This document shows, one piece after another, positions 37,926 to 46,097 of a DNA stretch of 64,000 nt (positions within the stretch are counted from its first letter, which is position 1; the number at the start of each line of letters is the position of its first letter). A model generated the notes under the pieces. That model saw only the letters and a program-made list of their open reading frames with translations. It was not told the DNA's origin and made no database searches. This stretch comes from Cupriavidus sp. MP-37 (lineage in GTDB: Bacteria > Pseudomonadota > Gammaproteobacteria > Burkholderiales > Burkholderiaceae). A program made the translations under genes and the position numbers. The stretch lies in NCBI RefSeq assembly GCF_020618415.1, contig NZ_CP085345.1, positions 1,054,001 to 1,118,000 of the forward strand. The letters are read 5' to 3'.

Positions 37926-39989
37926 TCAGGCCACCCGCGTGTTGCGGTGTTCCTGCAGCCGACGCAGCAAGTGCATGCCCGGCACCTGCACGTCGACCGG
38001 CTCGGCACCGATGTCCACGCCGGTGACGGCCCGGTACGAATGGATATAGGTCTGGATCTCCGGGCGGAAATACGCCGCCCAGTTCGCCGCGTTCGACGGA
38101 TCGGTGACCGAATTCCAGTCGCTCCAGCGGATCGACGACACGATCTGTTCGCCGGTGGTGGCCAGCTGCCAGAACTGGTACGTGTTGGTATCGCCCCACC
38201 CCTGCAGCTTGCGCATGCTTTCCACCGAGTGCATCCACGGCTCGGGATAAGCGATCATCGAGCGCCGCGGCAGGAACTCGCGGAATTCCGGCCGCGCCAG
38301 GATCCACTGCTGCATCATCATCTCGATGCGCGAGGTGGTCGGCAGGTCGCCGAACTGGTTATGCGCGCCCTCGGACAGGATCAGGTGCACCTCGCGCAGC
38401 GCGTTCAGCAGCGGGAAGCCATCCGGCACCACGGTGGTATCGTCGGCCTGCCGGAAGAACGGCACGCACAGGTTCAGCAGCGTATGGAACGCACCCAGGA
38501 ACTTGCTGCGGTTGTCCGCCGGCTGGATGCGCGGCACCGCGCGCCCGAACAGCCGGAAGCCATACTCGTGCAGGTACTCGGCCGCGCGCCGCTCGATCGG
38601 CAGCCGATGCTGCTCGTCCTGTACCCAGCCCCAGATGATGTTGCTCACCGGCCGCAGCGGGTCCAGCTCGAGCTGGTTGAGCGGATCCCTGGGCCCCCCG
38701 GACAGGTTCTGGAAGCGGCGCGAGATGGCGTTCATGGTCTGCACCAGCTGCAGCTCCTCCATCCAGTAGCTCCAGATCAGTTCGATCAGCGGCGGCGCGC
38801 TCAGCTTGGCCGAGAGGTCGTTGTTCCAGTGCTGCAGCCACAGGCAGCCGTCGCCGCACGGGCCGTCGTCGCGCGGCACCAGCTCGCGCGAACTCGACAG
38901 CGGCTCGGCGAGATCCGCGGCGGCATGTGTGGAGGGATGTTCCGCCGCACCGGAACGCGCCATGGATTCGCGCATGCCGTCGACGGTGCGCCCCGCCTCG
39001 GTACCCTGCAGGCCCTGCACCACGCGCTCCAGGTAGGGCAGCGTCGGCGACGCGCCCTTGCCGAAATACTGGCCGGCGATCTTCTGCACATGCGCCGATT
39101 CCAGGTTCAGTCCGAGCCGCTCATTGGCCAGAGCGATCGCCGCGTTGTCGGTCCTGAGCAGCGTGGCGATGGTGCCGCTGTCGCGCGCGGAGGGCACCAC
39201 GGCACCCCAGGTCACCACGAAGGCCTCGGTGGCCACCTTCAGCGCGCGGTAGGCATCGGTGTCGGAGAACGGCAGGAAGCGGCGCCGGCTCAGCCGCGCG
39301 GCTTCGTCGTACAGCGCCGGGCCGTCGGGTGCGCCCGCGCGGGCCGGCAGCGGGCTGGTGCCGAAGAACAGCAGGTCCACCTGGCGCGCGTAGTTCTGCC
39401 AGCTCAGCATGTCGGCGTTGCGCTTGATCAGCAGCCACAACGCCCAGTCCGCCGTCAGGTCGCGCGAGGTGCGCTTGAGGCTGATGGCCGGCTCGCGGTA
39501 GTCCTTCACGCCCACCGGGCCGGAACGCGCCCCGATCGGGTCGAATTCGGCGGCGCTCGTATCGTCGCTTCGGGGTTGGGCATCGTCATCGGCGTCAGGG
39601 CGCGGTGGTGCCTTCAGGTGGCCCGGCACGGTGACCTCGCGCCGGCTACCCAGCCTGGCCGCGGCGGCGTACAGCATCTCGTCCGGGACGCCCAGCCCCG
39701 CCAGCTTGTGCATCGTGTGCGCCACTTCCTTGAGCGCCGCGCGCAGCCCCTCTTCCCCGGCTCCCCAGGCTTCGGAGGGCCCGACGCGGATCTCCAGCCT
39801 GGTCTCGCTACCGGGCTTGAGGCGCAGCTGCTCCATCTCGCGCGGCTCGCCTTCACGGGCGTACACCTGCAGCTTCAGGTATTTCTGGCCTTCGGCCAGC
39901 CTGGTGAAGTCATAGTGCCAGTCACCGTCGGTATTGCCCGTCGGCACCAGCGCGTACTCCACGCGACCCGACTCCGTGTTCGTGTTCAT
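37926..39989 (-). CDS. 687-aa protein of unknown family
   Basis: ATG 39989 chosen because AAGGAG lies 6 nt upstream. No signal peptide or TM segment. The first about 90 residues look beta-rich (DGDWHYDFTRLAEGQKYLKL), the rest mostly helical with many Trp and Tyr (WSYWMEELQLVQTMNAISRR; NIIWGWVQDEQHRLP; SSIRWSDWNSVTDPSNAANW). One Cys pair occurs in GPCGDGCLW near 380. I cannot assign a family. Its place between an HExxH protein and a PLP enzyme suggests a structural or catalytic partner in the same process. Confidence 0.8.
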   Translation of the reverse strand: MNTNTESGRVEYALVPTGNTDGDWHYDFTRLAEGQKYLKLQVYAREGEPREMEQLRLKPGSETRLEIRVGPSEAWGAGEEGLRAALKEVAHTMHKLAGLGVPDEMLYAAAARLGSRREVTVPGHLKAPPRPDADDDAQPRSDDTSAAEFDPIGARSGPVGVKDYREPAISLKRTSRDLTADWALWLLIKRNADMLSWQNYARQVDLLFFGTSPLPARAGAPDGPALYDEAARLSRRRFLPFSDTDAYRALKVATEAFVVTWGAVVPSARDSGTIATLLRTDNAAIALANERLGLNLESAHVQKIAGQYFGKGASPTLPYLERVVQGLQGTEAGRTVDGMRESMARSGAAEHPSTHAAADLAEPLSSSRELVPRDDGPCGDGCLWLQHWNNDLSAKLSAPPLIELIWSYWMEELQLVQTMNAISRRFQNLSGGPRDPLNQLELDPLRPVSNIIWGWVQDEQHRLPIERRAAEYLHEYGFRLFGRAVPRIQPADNRSKFLGAFHTLLNLCVPFFRQADDTTVVPDGFPLLNALREVHLILSEGAHNQFGDLPTTSRIEMMMQQWILARPEFREFLPRRSMIAYPEPWMHSVESMRKLQGWGDTNTYQFWQLATTGEQIVSSIRWSDWNSVTDPSNAANWAAYFRPEIQTYIHSYRAVTGVDIGAEPVDVQVPGMHLLRRLQEHRNTRVA

Positions 39990-40008
39990 CACGTTCTCCT
40001 TCAGCAAA

Positions 40009-41391
40009 TCACGCGTAGGCCGCGACCGGCATGCGCAGCGGCTGCCGTCGTTGGTTCAGCGCCTCGCTCAGCTGCGCGCTGCCGGCGCTCCAGGGCAGAT
40101 AGCCGGCCAGTGCCCAGCGCTGCAGCAAGGCCGAGATGGTGCGTAGCTCGACGTCCGGCGCCAGCAGGCCGCTGTAGCGGGCCTGCCCCAGCACCGCGAA
40201 CGCCAGCGTCGGGGTATCGGCCAGGTACTGGTGCGGGCGCGACCGCACCAGGCGCCAGAGCCGCAACAGGTTGGCGGGGTCGCGGCCGGGCAGCCGCAGC
40301 GCCTGGCCCAGCGTGCGCCCGCCCAGCCGCGGCGCGCGCAACGCCAGCAGCCTGTCGACGAACGCCGGGATCGACTGGTCCAGCTGCGCAAACGCGCGCC
40401 GTTGCGCGGCGCTCATCTGCCAGCGTGGGTAGAGCCGCTCCCACACCTGCTCGAGCGCATCCCATTGCGGGTGCGGATACAACGCCCGCCCCATCGCCAC
40501 GGACAGCTTGACGCGGATCCACGGCGCCGGATGCGGGTCGTCGAGGTTGATGCGCAGCACGAAGGCGCGCGGCAGGCTCACCACGCTCATCAGCCCGCAC
40601 GTGGCGGTGATGCCCACCCGCGACACCGCCCACAGGTCGGCAACGATCTCGCTGATCCAGCGTTCCCAGGCGCGCCAGACCTGCGGCGGCGCCGCCGATG
40701 CAGGCATAGCGCCGGCACCGCCGGACACCAGCCGCAGCCGCCGCTGGCCGTCGCCCGCGGCGGCACGGCGGTACGCATTGGCCAGGTCCAGCAGCGCGGC
40801 CGCCTGGTGCCCCACCTCGTGGAACAGGGACGCCGCCAGGCCGGTGCCGACCATGCGCTCGCGCGGCATGCGGATCACTGCCACGGGATTCGCGCCACCG
40901 CCCGGCAAGCGCGTGCGCGCCCGCCGGATCGCGCCGCCATGGCCGCGTTCGACATAGCAGATCACCTGCGGCAACGCGATCGCCACGCCGGGCTGCCGCA
41001 GGCCGTCGCGCGCGGCCACGTCCAGCCCTGCCAGCCATACGCCGGTGCCATGCTGGCTGCGCTGCGTCAGCACTTCGGCAAAGATCTCGAAATGCGTCAG
41101 CGCGGCGTGGAAATACAGCTTGAGCATGGCGTAGCGCCGCTGCGCGCGGGCCACCGCGGCGGGCTCGGGCCGCGCCGCGCGCAGTGCGCTCAGGAAGCGC
41201 GCAATGCGCCGCCGCAACTGGTGCCGCGCGGCCTGCATATGCCGCTCGATGGCACCCATGGCCTCGTCGCTGATATTGGCGGCGGGCACCATCGGCATCT
41301 GCAGCGCGTAGGGCAGCTGCGCGTCCAGGCGGGCGCGGATGCCGAGCACCTCCTGTTCCAGCAACCGCAGGGCGTGGGCGCAAGCGTTCAT
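40009..41391 (-). CDS. HExxH putative metalloprotein (zincin-like)
   Basis: 460 residues. LFHEVGHQAAALLDL places HEVGH at 191-195, and WISEIVADLWAV at 245-256 supplies a downstream Glu/Asp, the layout of zinc metallopeptidases. No signal peptide. The N-terminal 90 residues are Arg/Ala-rich helices. It begins 51 bp after the Glu-rich protein gene, which could be its substrate; that is inference. Confidence 0.7.
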   Translation of the reverse strand: MNACAHALRLLEQEVLGIRARLDAQLPYALQMPMVPAANISDEAMGAIERHMQAARHQLRRRIARFLSALRAARPEPAAVARAQRRYAMLKLYFHAALTHFEIFAEVLTQRSQHGTGVWLAGLDVAARDGLRQPGVAIALPQVICYVERGHGGAIRRARTRLPGGGANPVAVIRMPRERMVGTGLAASLFHEVGHQAAALLDLANAYRRAAAGDGQRRLRLVSGGAGAMPASAAPPQVWRAWERWISEIVADLWAVSRVGITATCGLMSVVSLPRAFVLRINLDDPHPAPWIRVKLSVAMGRALYPHPQWDALEQVWERLYPRWQMSAAQRRAFAQLDQSIPAFVDRLLALRAPRLGGRTLGQALRLPGRDPANLLRLWRLVRSRPHQYLADTPTLAFAVLGQARYSGLLAPDVELRTISALLQRWALAGYLPWSAGSAQLSEALNQRRQPLRMPVAAYA

Positions 41392-41442
41392 GACGGCGGC
41401 CTCGGAGTCGTGGCGCGAAGGTCGAAAGCGGATGGGGACGGC

Positions 41443-42411
41443 TCAGAACATCGGCCGTGGCGGTGCCAGGTACAGGATCAGCGCGCGCCCGTTGCGCGAG
41501 CGCCGCCACTGCCCGCCCATCGGCAGCGCCGCCGCACCTACGCCCGCACCTACGCTCCCTTGCGCGGCCACACCGTTGCCGCACGACGGGCACGACACCG
41601 CGCCGCCGTTGCCATAGCCCGCAGAGTTCGCATACGGCGCGCGCATCGCCGCGGCCAGGCTGGCCACCGGCTGTGCCGCAGTGCCGCCGGCCGCCGGCCC
41701 GAAAATCGGCGGCGTACCCATCTGCCGTGCCGCCGCCACGCCGTTCTGCGAAATCGTGCGCATGGCCGGCAGCAGGCCCGGCGCCACCTGGCGCGCGGCC
41801 TGCAGGAACGCCGCGCGCGCGGCGCGCGACGGCGGTACGTTGCGCGGCATGGTCAGCAGATTGCGGGTGGCCTGCTGGCCGATGCGCACCACGCGGCGCG
41901 CTACCTCGAACTCGCGGTCCTCGTTGCTCAGGCCTTCCAGCTCCAGGCCGAGCGCGCTGCCGGCCATGCTGGCCAGCTTGCCGCCGATCGCGCCGCCCGC
42001 GCCGGGCACCACCAGGTTGCCGAGCGCGCTGCCCACCACCGGCAGCGCCGCCTTGGCCGCCGAACGCAGGATGCCGCCCAGCGCCTTGCCCGCCGACGAC
42101 CTGGCAAAGCTGCTGGCGGCGCGTCCCACCGAACGCACCAGGCCGCCCAGGAACTGCTCCATTTCCTGTTCGCTGTTGACGGCCAGCAACTCGGCCGCGA
42201 GTTCCATCTCCTGCATCTCGCCGGAGACCTCTTGCTCGAACTCGTTCTCGAATTCGCCTTCACCCTCGAATTCGCCTTCGAACTCCGTCGCCATGCCGCC
42301 GAGTTCCTGCCCCAGCTCGCCAGCCTCCATCAGCTCCGAGGCCAGTTCCTGTTCGAGCTCGTTGTAGCCGGTACCCCAACCGCCCGGCCTGGAAGTCCCG
42401 ATATCGTGCAT
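41443..42411 (-). CDS. Glu/Phe-rich glycine-zipper protein, first gene of the sigma-54 operon
   Basis: 322 residues; AAGGAG precedes ATG 42411. Residues 18-85 are strongly acidic with EFEGEFEGEGEFENEFEQE at 43-61. Residues 88-156 are Gly/Ala-rich and hydrophobic with regular Gly spacing (AGKALGGILRSAAKAALP, then GAGGAIGGKLASMAGSALG), a glycine-zipper pattern seen in membrane-inserting proteins. CPSCG at 274-278 is a possible metal knuckle, followed by Gly/Ala repeats and a hydrophobic end. No classic signal peptide. Function unknown; a secreted or pore-like product is a hypothesis. Confidence 0.75.
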   Translation of the reverse strand: MHDIGTSRPGGWGTGYNELEQELASELMEAGELGQELGGMATEFEGEFEGEGEFENEFEQEVSGEMQEMELAAELLAVNSEQEMEQFLGGLVRSVGRAASSFARSSAGKALGGILRSAAKAALPVVGSALGNLVVPGAGGAIGGKLASMAGSALGLELEGLSNEDREFEVARRVVRIGQQATRNLLTMPRNVPPSRAARAAFLQAARQVAPGLLPAMRTISQNGVAAARQMGTPPIFGPAAGGTAAQPVASLAAAMRAPYANSAGYGNGGAVSCPSCGNGVAAQGSVGAGVGAAALPMGGQWRRSRNGRALILYLAPPRPMF

Positions 42412-42469
42412 TTGCAGCTCCTTTCAGGTTAGGTTGGCGAGCCGCAGCGGAACTCGCGTAGCCACGTTG

Positions 42470-42485
42470 TGCACGCGCCGTGCCA
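42470..42485 (-). promoter_or_regulatory. Sigma-54 promoter of the 42411-35073 operon
   Basis: Read on the minus strand: TGGCACG-GCGC-GTGCA. The -24 element is a perfect match and the -12 element differs at one base; GG and GC are exactly 10 nt apart. Predicted transcription start is near 42459, 48 nt before the first gene. Confidence 0.75.
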
Positions 42486-42554
42486 GCCCGCAGCAAACGT
42501 GCAAGTCCCTGAAAAGGCGAGATATTCGGAAAGTCCACCAGGGCCGGCGGCGAA

Positions 42555-42610
42555 CCGCGCTTCGCGCGGGGCCGGCTGGCGGGACGGGATCAGGCGAAGC
42601 GTGCTTCGCC
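42555..42610. promoter_or_regulatory. Palindromes as candidate activator sites
   Basis: CCGCGC-TTC-GCGCGG (42555-42569) and GGCGAAGC-GT-GCTTCGCC (42593-42610) share the core GCTTCGC and lie about 85-140 bp upstream of the sigma-54 promoter, the usual place for enhancer-binding-protein sites. Confidence 0.4.
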
Positions 42611-42670
42611 GCCCGGGCGGCAGTTTGCAAGCCGGGATCGGCGGGGTAATGCCGTTCAGTTAACCACCGT

Positions 42671-42737
42671 CGTTCCCGCGCAGGCGGGAACCCAGTGACT
42701 TTGAAAGACGCTGGATTCCCGCCTGCGCGGGAATGAC
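42671..42737. repeat. Intergenic palindromic repeat
   Basis: Two long arms, CGTTCCCGCGCAGGCGGGAA and its partner at 42711-42737, around a short spacer. This is the dispersed 'GCAGGCGGGAA' element common in beta- and gammaproteobacterial intergenic DNA. It may also act as terminator for the lipoprotein gene side. The rest of 42412-42783 holds the sigma-54 promoter and palindromes only. Confidence 0.7.
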
Positions 42738-42783
42738 CGGTAGTGCGGATGGCGGCAGCAGATCCTGCCGCCATCCGCTCAGC

Positions 42784-44070
42784 CTACTTGACGCAGGCGA
42801 GGTTCACGGCGAGGCCGCCCCAGTCGGTAGCCTGGTTGTTGTCGACCTGCACCTGCAGCTTGTCGCCATGGGTGACCGTCCCGGCCAGCACTTCCTTGCC
42901 GCAGCTCTGCTGGCCATTGGTGATCTTGCAGCTCAGGTCGTTGAGCTGTGCAAGCGTCACCGAAGCCCCGGAACCGCTCACCTTGTGCACCGAGATGTCG
43001 AGCGTGCCCTGCACCTTGCCCAGCGTGCTCGCGGTGAGCGTGACGCGCGTGCAATCGTAGGGGATCACGACGCCGAAGTCCGACGGCAACGCGACCGCTC
43101 CGCCGGCGCCGGTCATGGCATAGCGGCCGCGGCTGAGCGTATCCGGCACGTTGAAGTTGCCGTTGTAGACGGTGCCGTTAGCCATGGTCACGCCCGTCGT
43201 CGGCCACTTGCCGTCCTGCTTGGGCCCGTACATGGTCCATGTGGTGGTGTCGAAATAGAAGTCGCCGTTCACGCCGATGTCGTCGGTCGGCGCGCCGCTG
43301 CCATACAGGACCTGGCCGCCATTGCCGACCGTGGTGCCACCCGTGCCGCCCGTGCCGCCCGTGCCGCCGCTGCCTGATCCGCCGCTCAGCGTGACCCCTG
43401 CCGGCCACACGCCATCGGCCTTCGGCCCGTACAGCGTCCAGGTGCTGGTGTCGAGGTAGTAGTCGCCGTTGTTGCCGAGGCCGTTGTCCGGCGCACCGGT
43501 TCCGGTCAGGACCGCGCCGCCGCTCGGTGGCGGTGTGCCGGTGGCGCTGCCGAGCGGCACGCCCGCGGGCCAGGTGCCGTTCGCCTTGGGCCCGAACAGC
43601 GTCGAGGTGGAGGTGTTGATGTAGTAATCGCCGTTGTTGCCGACACTGTCGGTCGGATCGACCGAGCCGGACAGGATGGTGTTGCCGGCCGCGCCGGTAT
43701 TGCCGCCCGGACCCGCCAGCGAAACCCCTGCGGGCCACACGCCATTGGCCTTGGGGCCGAACATCATCCACGTCACGGTGTTCAGGTAGTAATCGCCGTC
43801 CTTGCCGACCTCGGGCCCCGGGTCGGTGGTGCCGGACAGCATGGCACTGCTGGTCGCCGCAGCCGGCGCAGGCGCGGGCGACGACGGCGTGGTGGGTGTG
43901 GCGGGCGAGGTGCCGGCAGAAGTGCCTGGCGAAGTGCCTGTCGAAGTGCCCGGGCCCGCGCTGGCGCTGGCGGGGGTCGAGTCGCCCCCTCCGCCACCGC
44001 CGCAGCCGGCGAGCGTGATGACAAGGCAGGCGAATGGCACGGCGGCCAGCTTGATGTGGGCGTTTTTCAT
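42784..44070 (-). CDS. Lipoprotein with four internal DGDYYLNT-type repeats
   Basis: 428 residues from ATG 44070 (AAGGGGAG upstream). Lipobox LAGC at about 17-20, then a Gly run and a Ser/Thr/Pro-rich linker. Four repeats of about 50-60 residues each read roughly GxxGDYYLNTxTWTLYGPK followed by WPAGV. Such repeats are seen in phage-tail-fibre-like and collagen-linked surface proteins. The C-terminal about 110 residues form a separate beta-rich domain with Cys pairs. Likely surface-exposed; function unknown. Confidence 0.8.
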   Translation of the reverse strand: MKNAHIKLAAVPFACLVITLAGCGGGGGGDSTPASASAGPGTSTGTSPGTSAGTSPATPTTPSSPAPAPAAATSSAMLSGTTDPGPEVGKDGDYYLNTVTWMMFGPKANGVWPAGVSLAGPGGNTGAAGNTILSGSVDPTDSVGNNGDYYINTSTSTLFGPKANGTWPAGVPLGSATGTPPPSGGAVLTGTGAPDNGLGNNGDYYLDTSTWTLYGPKADGVWPAGVTLSGGSGSGGTGGTGGTGGTTVGNGGQVLYGSGAPTDDIGVNGDFYFDTTTWTMYGPKQDGKWPTTGVTMANGTVYNGNFNVPDTLSRGRYAMTGAGGAVALPSDFGVVIPYDCTRVTLTASTLGKVQGTLDISVHKVSGSGASVTLAQLNDLSCKITNGQQSCGKEVLAGTVTHGDKLQVQVDNNQATDWGGLAVNLACVK

Positions 44071-44321
44071 GGGCTCCCCTTCCTCGGACTCTGCGGTCGT
44101 AAAGGTCGACGGCTTGGAAGGCGCCGTCGATGAACCCAATCTAGGTGGCGGAATTTGAATGGAAAATCGGTTCTATGGATGAGCCGGCAGATCGCCAGGG
44201 CGCAGCCCCCGCCAAAATCATCGGCAAAAGTATGTGTCCGGGATGAAACGCTGCGGGGGACGTGTCGCCGCACGCGTTGTCGCCGGCGATCTCACTGGCT
44301 TTTTTTGACCGCTTGTTTTCT

Positions 44322-44428
44322 CCCCTCTCCCGCATTCGGGAGGGCGGGGGTGAGGGCCGGCGGTGGCAATAGCGACGCCCTTCACTTCATTGACTCTCCC
44401 GCCCTCACCCCAGCCCTCTCCCGCAAGC
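44322..44428. repeat. REP unit, left half, interrupted by the IS481-type element
   Basis: CCCCTCTCCCGC hairpin (degenerate) plus spacer and the second hairpin arm up to GCAAGC. The unit continues at 45685-45785 after the insertion sequence. The rest of 44071-44321 shows no gene. Confidence 0.85.
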
Positions 44429-45684
44429 TGTATGGACCGGGGACATGGGTAACACATGTGCCAGGACATGGGTAACAGTCCAGTCTCCAGTTTAATTGGC
44501 CTCCTGTAGGTCTATTGTGGCCACCTTCTGATGGCAGAAGTAGACATCAAAGGTGCCGTCCAAATCCACGCGAGGGCGCAGCGCTACGGGCGTTCCGACC
44601 AAGGCTCGTCCGACCCGGAACGTCTTTCCTCGGAAGCAGATGCGCCCGCCGTCGCCTACCTTTCGCACGATGTCATCGCTGCCGTACTCGATAGGCGGGA
44701 GCTCGCGCGGCATCGTCCGTGGACTAGGCGCATAGCGGCTTGCGGGTGTCTCCATATCCAGGGCGTGGTGTGGGCGCTTGAAGTTGTACACGTGGCGCCA
44801 ATGGCTGAAGTGATGCTGCGCATCGTCCAGATCCCGGAAGCGCTGGTTGGCCAACAGCTCTGCCTGCATGGTTCGATGGAAGCGCTCGTCCTTACCGTTG
44901 GTCTGCGGATGGCGAGGTCGGCTATGACTGAGCCGCACCCCCAGGCGGATCAGCCAAGCACCCAACGTGGTAAGTGCACGGGGCACTGGAGAACCCCAGG
45001 GCGGGCCGTTGTCTGCATTGATGCGCTCGGGCAGCCCATAGCGCGCAAAAGCCTTCTCTAACGCTTCCTGTACGGATTCAAACTGTTCGTTGCCCAAGGC
45101 CCTGAGCAGCACATTGAACCGGGAGTGATCGTCCAAGACCGTGAGTGGGTGGCACCGCTGCGTGTCGGTAGCGAAGTGGCCTTTAAAGTCAATTTGCCAT
45201 AGTGCATTGGGCCGGTCGTGCTCGAAGCGCTGCCAGGCTGTAGCGGCCGAGCTGGCGGCCGGATCGATCAAGCCATGGCGGCGCAGCACCCAATTGACTG
45301 TGCTCGGGGCGATTTGGACGCAGTGGTCACGCTCCAGTACGCGTGCGATCTTGCGGGCGCCCCAGGCCGAATGTTCGGCTCGGATCGCTAGCACGCCCTC
45401 TTCGACGGCAGCTGGAGTTCGGCCGGGAGAGCTATGTGGCCGCCGAGTTCGGTCGTCCAGATCCTCTCGGTTCAACCACTTGTAACCGGTCTTGCGACTG
45501 ATGCAGAAGCGGCGGCAAAGCTCCGCAATATTGGCGTCCGCCTGGCGTGCCAGGCGGACGAACTCTTCTCTTTGCTGCTTCACGGTGTTTTGGCTCCAGG
45601 GCAACGTTGTCCTCCCGCTGACTAAGCGGGAAAAGTGTTACCCATGTCCTGGCACACCTGTTACCTATGTCCCCGGTCTATACA
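44429..45684. mobile_element. IS481-family insertion sequence
   Basis: 1256 bp bounded by inverted ends TGTATGGACCGGGGACATGG and, read from the right, TGTATAGACCGGGGACATAG. It is flanked by the direct repeat GCAAGC (44423-44428 and 45685-45690), a 6-bp target duplication taken from the loop of a REP hairpin. Encodes one transposase. Confidence 0.9.
44492..45604 (-). CDS. IS481-family DDE transposase
   Basis: 370 residues. N-terminal helix-turn-helix (LCRRFCISRKTGYKWLNRED), then rve-type core: WQIDFKGHF (first Asp), INADNGPPWG (second Asp) and NGKDERFHRTM (Glu). Length and order fit IS481 elements. Intact reading frame; the element may be active. Confidence 0.93.
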   Translation of the reverse strand: MPWSQNTVKQQREEFVRLARQADANIAELCRRFCISRKTGYKWLNREDLDDRTRRPHSSPGRTPAAVEEGVLAIRAEHSAWGARKIARVLERDHCVQIAPSTVNWVLRRHGLIDPAASSAATAWQRFEHDRPNALWQIDFKGHFATDTQRCHPLTVLDDHSRFNVLLRALGNEQFESVQEALEKAFARYGLPERINADNGPPWGSPVPRALTTLGAWLIRLGVRLSHSRPRHPQTNGKDERFHRTMQAELLANQRFRDLDDAQHHFSHWRHVYNFKRPHHALDMETPASRYAPSPRTMPRELPPIEYGSDDIVRKVGDGGRICFRGKTFRVGRALVGTPVALRPRVDLDGTFDVYFCHQKVATIDLQEAN

Positions 45685-45785
45685 GCAAGCGGGAGAGGGA
45701 GTACACAAACGGGAGTTGGAAAGCTCGAGGAAATGATGTCGCCGCGGGTGTGCTCCCCTCTCCCGCTTGCGGGAGAGGGGCGGGG
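45685..45785. repeat. REP unit, right half after the insertion sequence
   Basis: Completes the interrupted hairpin (GCAAGCGGGAGAGGG) and carries a second one (CCCTCTCCCGC with its complement) near 45763-45780. Between here and 46098 lie the terminator hairpin and the operator pair; no convincing gene. Confidence 0.85.
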
Positions 45786-45865
45786 GTGAGGGCCGCGCCT
45801 CCACGAAGTCCACCGCATCAATCCGTGCGCGCCCACATCATCCTCCGGAATTCGGCGATGACCCC

Positions 45866-45895
45866 AAAAAAAGCCGGCCATCGCCGATGGCCGGC
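45866..45895 (-). terminator. Rho-independent terminator on the minus strand
   Basis: Read on the minus strand: GCCGGCCA stem, short loop, TGGCCGGC, then seven T. An 8-10 bp GC stem and clean T-run make this the best intrinsic terminator in the window. No annotated minus-strand gene ends just before it. Confidence 0.75.
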
Positions 45896-46003
45896 ACCAA
45901 GCTCACAGCAGATGGAGAATGCGGCCCCGCCGCGCATCGCCGCCGCCGGACAGCGCGACCGCGGGACCGGGACTCAATGTGCATCACGGCGATGACGTCG
46001 CCT

Positions 46004-46033
46004 TCGTCCACCCGGACTCGTCCGTTCGGGGTA
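46004..46033 (+). promoter_or_regulatory. Two overlapping LuxR-type operator candidates, SRPBCC promoter
   Basis: 46004-46019 reads TCGTCC-ACCC-GGACTC (on the minus strand GAGTCC-N4-GGACGA). 46018-46033 reads TCGTCC-GTTC-GGGGTA. They share two bases. The second is centred about 72 bp before ATG 46098. Confidence 0.45.
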
Positions 46034-46097
46034 TGCGGGGCGCCGGCGGATGGCTCTAGTGTTTCCCTTCCCAATGACTTTGATGAAGGAGGAGACC

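Noticed and set aside
36675..40511. A 1278-codon open frame on the plus strand opposite the PLP enzyme and 687-aa genes
   Set aside because: It is antisense to genes with good ribosome sites and family motifs; its product is Arg/Gln/His-rich as expected of a shadow frame in high-GC DNA.
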